This document shows positions 12,543 through 24,400 of a DNA stretch of 64,000 nt, one piece after another; the first letter of the stretch is position 1, and every line of letters starts with the position of its first letter. Source of the DNA: Zantedeschia hybrid cultivar (taxonomy: Eukaryota; Streptophyta; Magnoliopsida; Alismatales; Araceae); the NCBI GenBank assembly GCA_030544215.1, contig JARZZO010000013.1:45775196-45839195 (forward strand). The letters are read 5' to 3'. Position numbers and translations under genes: made by a program. The notes beneath the pieces are model-generated. The model was not told where the DNA came from. It did not search any database and saw only the letters and a list, made by a program, of their open reading frames with translations.

Positions 12543-12800
12543 TTGATTGGAGAATAAGAGAAGAATAAAGGGAGGATAAACTTAATTTTACTTTGACAAG
12601 CAGAATGACTTATACCGCACAGAATAACGTATTCGGAGAATAAAGAGAATAAGTCATCCCACTTTAGACCTAAGAATTGTTTTTTCTTCTTATTCTGTCA
12701 ACGGATCCCACAAAACTATCAAACCAAAACATCTCTTATTCTACTATACGTTATTCTGTCAGTGGGTCCCATATAATAACTTATTCTGCAAACAAATTGA
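12543..12800. mobile_element. MITE, copy 2 of 2
   Basis: Relative of the element at 5457-5717, in the same orientation. The ends form an imperfect 16-bp inverted repeat: TTGATTGGAGAATAAG on the left against TTGTTTGCAGAATAAG read from the right (14 of 16 identical). The interior shares GACAAG.(G/A)GAATGACTTATA and ATACGTTATTCTG. The two copies flank the cytochrome c gene. Confidence 0.65.
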
Positions 12801-13480
12801 AACCGGTTTTGCGCTTATTCCATATATAAAGCTTGTTGAGCCTCACCATAGTGAAGCCGGCAGCTATGTCGCAAGTCACAAGGCTTAGCATGCCCGCACC
12901 CCATGTTCGAAATTAAATGCTTGTATTGATATGCCTAGGTTCATGGACAGGTTGCTCGTATTTTTGGAGTTATACGGGTTCAATCATAGTATTTTGAGGT
13001 GAAGACACCGGGCCCGGAAACATTTTTACAGTTTTTTTATTATTTCTTTGACTTACAAGCTTAAAACTTCGAATTAGAGGTCTTTCAATTAGTTAACTGT
13101 AACCATCCAAATCAGCTACAAATACTCTCATCCTATTTATCTTTTTATATTGAAAGGGGAAGCTACTTCCAACTGAAGGCTTTGTCAAACATATCCCAAG
13201 TTAGATTTAACTTGGACCATTCTAATTAATTAAACAAATCAGATTAGGTGACGAAGCTGGTCTCTCATTGGCCTGGAGAGGGTAAATAACATTCTAAGCT
13301 AATGTTTTAAACCTCAGATCAGGATACACCTCATTTCGTTAGGCCAATAAGAGGTTTTGGTGACCAGATTGGGCATCCAGCCTGATCCCCTAAATTGTTC
13401 TCTTCGTTGAATGACATTCAGGAAATTCAGTTGCAAGTGCCACATCATTGTAAGGTAACTTTGGATGAGATGCCGGTGGG

Positions 13481-14921
13481 TAGGGCTGTCAGCCATACCC
13501 GTTTACCTGAGACCCGATCCAAGTCCCGTACATAAAAGACGAGTCTGGTAATTTCCGTACCAATGTATCATCTGGACAATACAGGTCTAAATCCCATCTC
13601 ATAGACTTCTGGAGCCACATTTTGATAGGAGAATGACTCAATACAGACTGCTTATTCTAGATTGCTTAAGTTAGAGTAAGAGGTGTTCTGATTTGATAAT
13701 AAGACGAAATACAAGATGGAATACCATATTCTCCGATGGAGGGTGGAATGACTTATCTAGCTTATCCGCATTCCAAAGTGGAATACCATGTCCCGCCGAT
13801 CAAGCTGGGACAAGACTTATTGGCTGTATAAGTCATCGTTTTTTTTTTTTTTTGAAAGGGCCCAGAGGCCGAGTATGTACAACTATTTACGAGCGACCGG
13901 GGTTCTAATCTGGAACCCGAAATTTTCCTTCAGAGTTGGAGATAATTCCAGTCATGTCGATTGGTCCGCCTAATTAGGCGATAATTCTAGGTCCGTCTGA
14001 TTTCTGAAAAAGTAATCCAACAGACCAGGGAATAAATATCCCAACAACACCAGGACTGCATGGCTGGAAGGTTTTTAGGCCCCAACAAGGATTGAACCTG
14101 AGACCTCCCTTATGAAAGGAAGGTGGTGAACCAACTGCCCTAAGCAGCTGGTTTGACTGTATAAGTCATCCTTACTCGGCTCAAAGCGACACTTGAGCAA
14201 TAACCGGTTTCATTTGGCTCTAGTAATGAGACCCGATATATGTAGCTAGGTTAAACAAGGGCTGATGGGCCCCTCGCCATTCCCCATGTACACGAAGTGC
14301 TGTAGCAGCTCTCTCTCTCTCTCTCTCTCTCCAGTATCAACTGCTTCCGGTGAAAATGGCATCAACAGCTCCAGCAAATAAGGCGGCATCCTCAATTAGT
14401 GTTGTGGGTGCCAAGCCACACCTTCGTGCCCTTGCATAGATCCTAGATCTCAACCGCCTATTTCCTGCAAGGCCTCCATTGGATAACCCCGTTCCCCTCC
14501 CAACCTAGCGATTGCAATGATGGCTCGCTCACTTTGTCAACCTCGACCCCAACCTGGCGACGACTTCAATGATGCCACCTCTCCCGAAGACACGTGGCCA
14601 CCGTGGAGATCGGATCCCTACCATCGTCACCATGGAGACAGTTGCAACAGAGATTGGAGACACCCCGCAGCCGCTGTCCTCGCCATGGAGACCCCCGCAG
14701 CCACTGTCATCGCCGTCTTCAGATGCCTACTCCTCACTGCTTCGTCCTCTCGGACCGTCCAATGTACAGTGAAAGGAGCAGATCTCCAATCTGAAGTTTC
14801 TCCTCAGCCTGGATCATGATGAACTGTCAATTGTCAGGGGTTTCTGGTGGGTTGGGACTGGTTCAGTTCTATTGTTGGATCTGTTCAGACCCAACTCACG
14901 TGTGCCCAATTGACAGCCCTA
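13481..14921. mobile_element. Non-autonomous hAT-type element (1.44 kb) with a nested SINE
   Basis: The element begins TAGGGCTGTCA and ends TGACAGCCCTA, an 11-bp inverted repeat. It is bordered by 8-bp sequences CCGGTGGG and GCGGTGAG (6 of 8 identical) that fit an old hAT target duplication. No transposase is present. The interior holds a SINE at 13838-14156, a CT repeat near 14310-14330 and a GC-rich part at 14340-14810 with an ATG frame starting MASTAPANKAAS near 14356, which looks like the 5' end of a captured plant gene. It is also distantly similar to the MITEs at 5.4 and 12.5 kb (GGAATGACTTAT), so it may be composite. Confidence 0.6.
13838..14156 (-). mobile_element. tRNA-derived SINE with 14-bp target duplication
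   Basis: Read on the - strand, it has an RNA polymerase III A box (TTAGGGCAGTTGGTTC, + 14128-14143), a B box (GGTTCAATCC, + 14089-14098), a body of about 250 bp, and an A-run seen as T on + at 13839-13853. Perfect 14-bp direct repeats CTGTATAAGTCATC flank it at 13824-13837 and 14157-14170. This is the structure of a SINE inserted by target-primed reverse transcription. The perfect duplication shows it is younger than the surrounding hAT element. I do not recognise the family name. Confidence 0.9.
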
Positions 14922-15162
14922 GCGGTGAGTGCTCGAAGAAACATAGGTTTCATAGTGTATTCTACACAGCCCAACTCTCATTATACAATAGATGCTGAGA
15001 ACTGCCTATCCTGTGCTTGGCATCAGAAAGCAGCTCTTTCTACACTTCAAGCTGTGGAATAGTCCGGAGCTTTAATGGGAACAAGATCCTATGTGCAATA
15101 AGGTGCATCCTAGTGTGTCTGTCAATAAAAAGTTGTTTGTGTAGTACAGGGCATGACCCCTT

Positions 15163-15168
15163 TTTATT
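15163..15168 (-). terminator. Likely poly(A) signal of PPME1
   Basis: AATAAA on the - strand (TTTATT on +) lies about 290 bases after the proposed PPME1 stop codon. This assumes the last exon is placed correctly. Confidence 0.4.
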
Positions 15169-15458
15169 AGCTCGGTTGCAGGCAATTTAGGTGTAGAGGA
15201 TCTTTTTTCACCTGAATGGGCAGCATTACATGAAAAGGGCATACACCAACTGATATAAGAAGAGACATGACTATCTTTTTGGAAGCAGACAGTGTACTCA
15301 TCGACAATGAGGAAACAATTTCCAGATCAACATGCCACATTGCCAAACACACTTTACTGACTTTTGACATCTATGTCCTCATGATGTAGATTTACCTCCC
15401 AGACCCATGGTTCATTGAAGTAGCAGATGTCTCCTTTGTTTGCCAGATTGATACGAAT

Positions 15459-18400
15459 TCAGTTCGCCTGTCGTCGAAGCACTGGCATCTGAAACAAAGT
15501 GCACATTCACAAAGGTAAATCCATATTGAGATGATGGGGAAAAAAGCTAAAGAAAATTTTAAACATCAAATTTCTGCCAAGAAAAGGAGGGCGAGATGTC
15601 CACAGCAACTGTTGCTGTCTAGATGTGTTGATTGCTGGGCTCATGCTAGATCTGGCTTGTAATCCAAACAGTCAGCCCAGGGGAATGACAGGCCTTTAAT
15701 TATCCATATGGTACAACTCTAGCTAGAACAACATGTTTAAAAACCAACCATGTTAACACATTTGTGCAAAAAACTGCCTTATATGCATCCAATAAACCCT
15801 CCTCTCAAATACTCAGCTACCCGACCATGAATATTGTAGTAACAATGTCATATGTTTTAGTACATATAGCATATTAGTCCATTGTACCAAAGAAAAAGCC
15901 TAGCCCAGTTCCACCTATAGAAGGCCAAGAATTCTATGCAGGGGACAGGTACAAATGGTCAGCTAAGCTAAGACCAAGTGGGTCAGGTTCACTGGCCGAG
16001 AGGGCCCTGGACCAGCCTATCATTCCAACAGATGTCTCATTTACATGGCCTTGCTTCAAGCACTGCAGGATATGTTTCATGACCAAAATATTCAGCTACC
16101 TGACCATGAATATTGTAGTCATAATGTCAGATGTCTTAGTATATATAGTATATTGGTCCCATTGTACCAGAGAACAAAGCCTAGCCCAGTAACATCTATA
16201 GAAGGCAAAGAATTCTATGGAGGGGACATGTACAAATGGTCAGCTAAGCTTATAGACCAAGTGGCTCAGGCTCAATGGCCCAGAGGGCCCTGGACCAGAC
16301 TAGCATCCCAACAGATGTCTCATTTTACATGGCCTTGCTTCAGTCACTGCAGGATATGTTTCATGACCACGTTAAAAAGACAGTACATGTATGGAACGCC
16401 AACATGGATACAAGGTATTGGGTTCAAAAGAACTGTTACAGTCAGCTGCCCGATTTAAAAAAGCTGCCAGTGTTCTGAGAAATACTACCCTCCAATTCTT
16501 CATCGGAGGATGAAGAAAAACTTCGCAGTATAGGTGTGGGGACACCATAAGAACTGGACAGAAATACCCATTATTAAAACCAAACCATGAGCGTGCTGCA
16601 ACCTTCCTCTCACTCTTTTGTCTTCCCTGCCCACCTCCTTCCCTAAATGCAGTCGTTCCCAACTCCTAACCAATGATGTAGAGGGCTGTTTCTCTCTCCC
16701 TGTTTGATTGCTCAACCTGGTTTCCTTCCCTAGCCACGGTACTCCTTGAATCCTCTCCAGCTCCTGCAGTGGTCCAACAAGCGAGTGGCATCTCAGAGAG
16801 GCTGTGGACAAGGCTTTCTCATGGTTTCTTTCTTCCTCCCCATCTACTACTTGCCCCATCCTTGGACAACCCACCCTAAGCAGCATTCATAGGAGTGCTG
16901 CAGAAAAACTATGCACAGAAACTCCAACAGCTAAGAGTGTTTTGGAGACATCCGTATGAAGCTTGCACAGAGTCTTAACCTGCATAGTGCAAGGATTATG
17001 TGAGACTCTTGTTGCAGTGATCTGGGATGATCCATTCGTTGACGTCATTTGCAGGAGTGCTAGAGATGAATCTTGCATGTATGTAGAATTGTCCAAATCA
17101 CAACCCCTTGACAAAGGATGCACAAGTGTTCCAGCAGGATGCTTTTAGCTCATGGCCAACAGTCTCAGCATCAATGGATCACCTATTCTTCTCTCACATG
17201 GCCTTCAGGATCTCAATGTTGAAGGTAGAAAATATAGTGATTCACCACCCGTCCACTTTTTAGGCCAGGTCCACCGCACCTTTCCCAGGGCAAGATTCAC
17301 AAACACACCAAATCCTTTGGGCAATATGAACAGAAAGCGAGAGTTAGAATAGTACCACAATGATACTTTCACCAAACTGAATGAATTAGAGAAGCTACAG
17401 ATGAAAACACATCCTTACCCACTTGCAACTTCGGGCACGTTTGACATCACCACATCAGAGCTGCTCCTTTGGGCAATTCGAATAGAGAAAGCAGAGTTAG
17501 CATGGTAATCTGAACAAGTTAGAGAAGCAATGGACTATGAAGGAGACACAAGGGACAGTCTGTAGCCAGGTGTCATCACCAGTACAGTAATCAAATGCCT
17601 TGTGTGTTATAGCTAGTGCCATTGGGAAAGAAAGGAGAGACCATGAAAGAGAGCCTCATCCATAGCCTCTCCAAGATGTCACTGGTTTGCTGGTCACCGG
17701 TAAGAGGGCATGTGCGTAGTCAGAAGAGCAGCAAGTTTGCATGGGGGAGAGGGGAGGGGAGAAGAAGCCTTAGACAGCATAGGCAGAGGGTTCTGCTGCG
17801 TTGAGTTGCAGGGGATGCATCAGCAATGACCCGCTGGAGAGGATTCAAGGAGCACTGTGGCAGGGAAAGGAAGTAGGATGGAACAATGAAATAGGGAAAG
17901 AGAAACAGCCTTCTGCGTCAGGGGTCTGAAGTTGGAAACGGCTGCATTTGGTGAAGGGAGGACGCAGGAAGATGAAAGCGCGAGAGGAGGGTTGCAGCAC
18001 ATTCATGGTTTGGTCTTAACAAGGGGTGTCTCTGTCCAGTTGTTATGGTGTCCCCACACCTATACAGTGGGGTCTTTTTTCATCGTTTGATCAAGAATTG
18101 GACAGTAGCGGGTCTCATAACACTAGCAGCTTTTTGAATTTGGGCAGCTGACTGTAACAGCTCCCTATATAGATAGATAGATAGACAGTGAGAAATAAAT
18201 TTTTTTGTCACCTGGCCTTGGGGATGGCAATGAGTCAAGCAAGCTGGCTTTTGACATGCTCGTGAGCTCAAGCTTGAGCTCGACAGGTAGATATATGGAC
18301 ATATACACTATTGCTAGTCACGTGAGAGAGAAAACTTGTGCTACCTGGTTTTAAGAATGGCAAGGAGTTCAGCCAAGCTGACTCTTAATGCGCTTGAGCT

Positions 18401-21400
18401 CAGGCGGCCAAAACATATTATTGCTACTCCTGTGAGAGAGAAAACTTGTGCTACTTGGTTTTAAGAATCGCAAGGAGTTAAACCAAGCTGACTCTTAACG
18501 TGCTTGAGCTCGGGCAGCCAAAACAATTTGAGCTCGAGCCTGTTATGATCTCACCGTATGGGCTCAAACCCCGTGGCGAGCATAATTTACACATGTAATC
18601 ATTGTCCAAAAAGAGCAATATGCCTTCATAACTGACAAGGATAAGCCTGTCCCCTTATCCTAAGATCGGACAGCATGAGGTATGCAACCCACTGGAATTG
18701 GTGACAATCTATGCTGCTGTAGCCAATGTTGAAATTTTTTTCTTACAAAATGAAAGTCATATCCAGAATATATGCAAGGTAATTGTTTTAGTACTATTTG
18801 TGACCATTATGTTGAAATTTGTGGGGTTGATGGAGTAATCTAATAAGAGGGAGATGATCACCTAAAAAAACGTTGGTGTATCATGTATGTAGAACAATCC
18901 ATCATGTCACCTTTGGAGAAGCAAATTTGTTCGAATAAATACACAAATATTCATTGTGCTCAAACTTTTTGTGAATGTAATACATCTGAACTAGATTTGA
19001 TATTTGATGTATATGACTGAATATCTATGATTTATGTGGCAACACAACTCTTCAATTATTGAATAGCAAATGGAACGTAAACAGTGTCCAAACAGGAGGT
19101 TGGCTCAGGTAAAAAGGCTAGGGATAGGAAGGAAAATGTTGTAAGTTAATCATAGAACTGCCTGATAAATATTTATTAGAAGAATGCACAATTCCAAACT
19201 CTAGCAAAATGCAAACCTCGACACCATGTGGGCCAATCCTGTTGCGGGCTATAAAGTTGAGAACAAGAGAAGAAAATTCTTCGGGTACATCTTCCTGGAA
19301 TTGAATTGAAAAAAAAAACAGCTTTAATTTGTTTCCCTTTTTGAACACTTGCTAATAAAAGGAAAGTACCTGGATGGCATGTCCACTGTTACGGACAACC
19401 ACCATTTGGAACTTGCCCTGCATTTGACCGATTGTAAGAGCCCTGTATAACATCAATATGCTTATAAGCATACTTTATGAATGATAGCATAAAGCAACCA
19501 ATTCATGCACCAGCAAAACTACCTTATAGTAACAATATTGAAATTGATATTGATAAGAGCTATCTAATATGGTAACCAAAAATGTCATTAGTAATTGATT
19601 ATTTATGGTTCTTACAGAGACCACACTACTTAAGGCTGATAAAATAATGATTTAATGTTTGATAAATTTAAGGCTGGAAAGGTCATTTTGCATTTGGAAT
19701 GAGGGTTTACGGGGCATTTATGATGCATGATGTCATGGGCATTGTGCCTTTTATTTTGGTTTGCAAGTTAAGGGTGTTTTAGGTGTTTGATCAGGTTGCC
19801 TAGGCCACGGGTATTCTGGGTATTTAATGGACTGTTTAACATATTAAACTTGAATAACAAAATATCGCTCAGCGACTGAATCATACTCTAATTTGCTAAA
19901 TAGTGAATTTCTGGTGTGGCTAACACGGTTTGTACAGACTGTAATTTACACTCGTGTAGAAGGGTTCATGCTAAGTTTTCATCTTCCCAATAAGCTATGC
20001 AGGAAAGGGAATGGTGTACTTGACATTGAGACCAAGGTTTGCCGTATCGCTGATCCGTACCAGATCATATCTGCCAAGATACAGTGGGATGCTGATCCGA
20101 CTCGCATGAGTCAGGCCAATGAACTCATTAAAAGTAATGAGTCTAAGCCATATTTTAGATAAATGAACCCCATTAATTGATATAGAAAGTATAATTTACT
20201 TATCAAATGAGAAAAACTCAATCTAAAATAACTCATTATGCATGTATGAGTCCGGACAATCCGGTCCAACTTGATGCATGCCAGCGGATCAGACTTGTCC
20301 ATATATAAGTCGACTCGTAAGAGTTGGCACGATCCGGTACGATACAGCAAACCATGATTGAGACATTAAAGAAAAAAAAATCATCAAGGAGAAAGTAAGG
20401 AGTGTCCATCAACCTGTCCAATCTGTCGGTTCCCGCTAGTAACAAAAGCTTTGGTACAGGACATGACAGGAACCTCTCCGAAAGACCTTCGTACCTACAA
20501 TGAGAAGGTAAATGACCATAAAAGTTGTCCCAGATAACAGATGGTAATAATTGCATGTGCTCCTAAAAGAATAGCAGGTAATAGTGACACGTGCTCCTAA
20601 AAGACTAGCAATTGCATGCAAGTTATTTTGAAAGGAAAAGGTGTGAAATAGGAGCCCCGGTGAGATACAAGTGCAGTGATCCATTTACTTAGCATCATTC
20701 ATTCAAGTTCTTTGCAACTAGTATGTATGCTGTCACTGACAACTAGAAAGAAGATCAAATCAACATAAATAAAACCATCCTTCTAGTGCATTTATTAGTG
20801 TAAACTTCACTTCCTTGGGAAATAGGAATGTCAATGGTGCCAAAAGTCCATTACTCCATCCATTTCCAAACCTCATAGGAATAGTAATAAGACAGTTTTT
20901 TTTAAAAAACAAATTGGATGATACTATCATCCCATTTGTTTAGTTATATTTTCAAAACAAGCAGTGAGCAGAGATGCCCCAAACTAATATCTGTATTGAG
21001 TGGCTCATGAATATTCGTATCATGGTTTTGCCATCTCTTCTGATATCTGACATCTCCCAAGAATCTGCATCTCTAGGAGTCCCAAGATGAGATCTCTACC
21101 AAAATCAAGAATAAGAGGGAGACTGAGGAAGAGTAATGAGGAGGAATAAGAGTAATTTAATCATATAGAATCGCCAAATGCATAAAATTTAATGGTTTTT
21201 TAAGAAGTATAGGATGATCATGATCTATGACCGTTACACCCAATGTCTCTGAGGCCTTCCGAGATGATGTTGAGATCTGATATGGCCAACACTTGTAGAG
21301 TTCTTATTCATATTCCTATTTATCTTTGTTGCATTACTCGGGGCTCTTTGTTTATGTCCGCCACTTATCCCATTGAGTTGTGAGCCCTTGCTGCTGCTGA

Positions 21401-24400
21401 TTGGGATGGAGACTTTACCAAATGCCATTCTTCTAGGGGTTTCTGCATATTGTTGGACACTTACTCTCCTTTCTTGTCATTGTAAGAAGCAGGAATCATT
21501 GCTCGATCCAGTGCCATGGTTGACTCCCATAGTCCCATGTTATGACTAATACTTTTGCACAGACTGCCTTGTTTCAAAACCTAACAAAGAGCAACCCTGA
21601 ATCTACTTAAAAGATAGGAAAAGACAAGCAAGTTTCAAAGAAAGGTTTTAAATCCTGAAAATATGATCAAGGTATCAATCAAAACCAACATGGATCATTC
21701 TAATGTCAAGGTTGCACACTTTGTTCTGACTCTGAACACGAGAATGGAAGGCAGCTGCATTTCCAATGCTCAACATGTTCGCTTACACCTTGCTTCATTG
21801 TTGATGATATAAAGGCTTGTCCTTGTAACATTGATAAGGTGTTTTCACTTTGAACCTTCATCTGACATGTAGGTTGAACAATATTTCCTAACCTTGCAGA
21901 AATCTCATCTTATATTTGCAGGACACCTACCAGAGATACTAAAATCACATACCGCACATCAATGGAACATGCAGGTTTGACCCATCCAGGGTTCCCCAAG
22001 ACCTTACAAGGAAATAAAAAGAGTGGGCATAAACTCTAGATGCATCATAAGGACCCTTTTCCACCCTGGCCATCAAAAACAAGAAAGGTCCCTTTTCCAC
22101 CCTGGCCATCGAAAACGAAAAAAAAAGGTCCTTTTTCCAAACTCACCTTGTTCTGCATCTAACTCATTGTCCCCAGCATATTTCTCCAACTTCTCTTCCC
22201 TTTTCCACAAATTTAGCTTCCCATTAGGCATTAGTACAACCAATTTCGTAATGCTCTTCCACAAATGTCACCACACAAGGAATCACTGGCCTTTCTTTTC
22301 AGTCATAATGCAGGTCAAGGAGTTGTCTTGGCTGATTGGAGTTAACAAGATCAGATGTTAACTAAGCATTGTTTTCCAAAACACTTTTTTTCTTGTCATG
22401 TTCTGGAAACAGATAAATGCAATACAGAGACCCGTTAAATCTTTCCATCCTGATGATCAAACTGAAAACAATCTAGATGCAGGAAAGAAAAAAAAAAGAT
22501 TGTATGGAATTCCTACTCTTACAAGTTTGCAGCACAGGAGAACGTGCGGCTTATCTTTTTTCATGGACGAGAAAAATTTTAAGGTTCAACTCAAAATGAA
22601 TCCATAATTAAGAATCCCAAGACCAATGAAAAAGTGCTAAAAAGCAATATATCAGGTATAAATCACTTCATAAGAATTACCCAGTGTTCCTGATCTAAGA
22701 ATTTGCATCACAGAAGCACATGAAGTATATGGTCTATGGATAAGAGAATGATAAGATTACTTCAAGGCTTGTCTGTAATTAGAACCCATGTGCTATAAGA
22801 AAGCACTAACTAGGAAGTCCTGACAGACTTAACCGATTCCATAACCAATTCCATTTTTCTAGCATGCACAAACACTCTAATTTTGTAGAAACGAAAATCA
22901 AAAGACTTACCACCCCTTCCAATACCGTTCTGTTTCTTCAAGAGGAGTACGATAGGTATAACTGTTAGAACACATAACCAAGACCAATCACTCAATATAC
23001 ATGATTCCAGATGGAGGAAATGTAACAGAGTACAAACAACATTTTAAGTGCATAAAGTGAGTTAGATACCAAAGGATTATTAGCTATGTACTTACCACTG
23101 CTTTGACTCATCGTATCTTAGTGTTGATGGAATGGATAGACGAGCAGACTCTACGTTTCTAAGGGAGCCTCCTTTTACACTCCATTCAACCTATAAGTAT
23201 GATCTCCAAGTTCATCACTGCCTCAAGTGAACAGATATATGGAAAGATATGGCATGGGCACATTGAGTAGGATTTCAGATTTCATTCTCTTTTTTGGAAA
23301 CATAAAGACTATTCATAAAAATTATTGGTAAAATAGAATATGGATAAAGAGTTTTACTTCCTGCACCGCAGCAAGCTGAGGTGGAATGGGCCCTCCTAGC
23401 CCCATTCCGCCATCTAGAGCACGCACATGGGGCTGTCCCCCCGCAAAATGTGCCCTGACGTCAGCCAAATAAAAAATAAAAAATTGTGCCCCTCCATATG
23501 TGATCTCGAGTGCATCATGATGTGCTCGAAAGCGCCAGGATGCTCTTGAGTGCTTCAGGGCACATCATGAGGTGCTTGAGAGCATCTTGGCGCTCTCGAG
23601 TGCATCAGGGCGCTCTCCAGTGCATGAGTCCAATGCATTCATGTGCTCGGAGCACCAGGATGCTCTCGAACGCCTTAGGATGTGCTTGAGGAACACAGTT
23701 TGTGGGCAATTTTTTTTGGCTGACGTCAGGGCGCACTTATGCGGGGGGACAGCCCCATGTGTGCACTCCATATGGCGAATGGGGCTGGGAAGCCCATTCC
23801 ATGTCAGCTTGCAGCAGTGCAGCAAGTAAAACTCATGGATAAAACATAAACAACAACAGACATGGATGAATTTAATACAACAACTAATAAACAAAGGTGA
23901 ACCATAAGCCATCCTGCATCACATAGGTATAATTATTGCATGTTGTAGCCTTGTGCTCTATAGGGGTAGGTAGAAGCAGTTGCCAGACATTGTTAAACGA
24001 GTCTTGGTTAAGAACTCAATTACAACAGTAACAAACTTGCCGATGTCCCATACGGCATTTAGGCATGAACTTTGCCTCAACAAGCAAGGTCCTAGGTCAT
24101 TACTCACAGAAGCCTGAACAAGGGAGAGGGTTAGGGAGCTCTGAGTATGCACCAGAGTTTAGCTGGTATTGTGGAGGTCCCTCAAATCCTTGTCGTTAGA
24201 AATATATATGTATGCATACTTGCATAGTATACCCCAGAGTTTAGCTGGCCCATTGAAGATTTCTAATCATCAAATGTATGTGTATGTCTAAGAACCTACA
24301 AGGATAACAAAGGACTAAGATTATTCAGAGAACAGCTCCCCTTTCATAATGTTGAACAACCTTCGCATGTCTGTAGCTGAAGCTGCAAAACCCATAAGCT

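Noticed and set aside
13838..14156. A tRNA gene at the A/B-box pair
   Set aside because: The sequence continues about 250 bp beyond the tRNA-like part, ends in an A-run and has target duplications, so it is a SINE.
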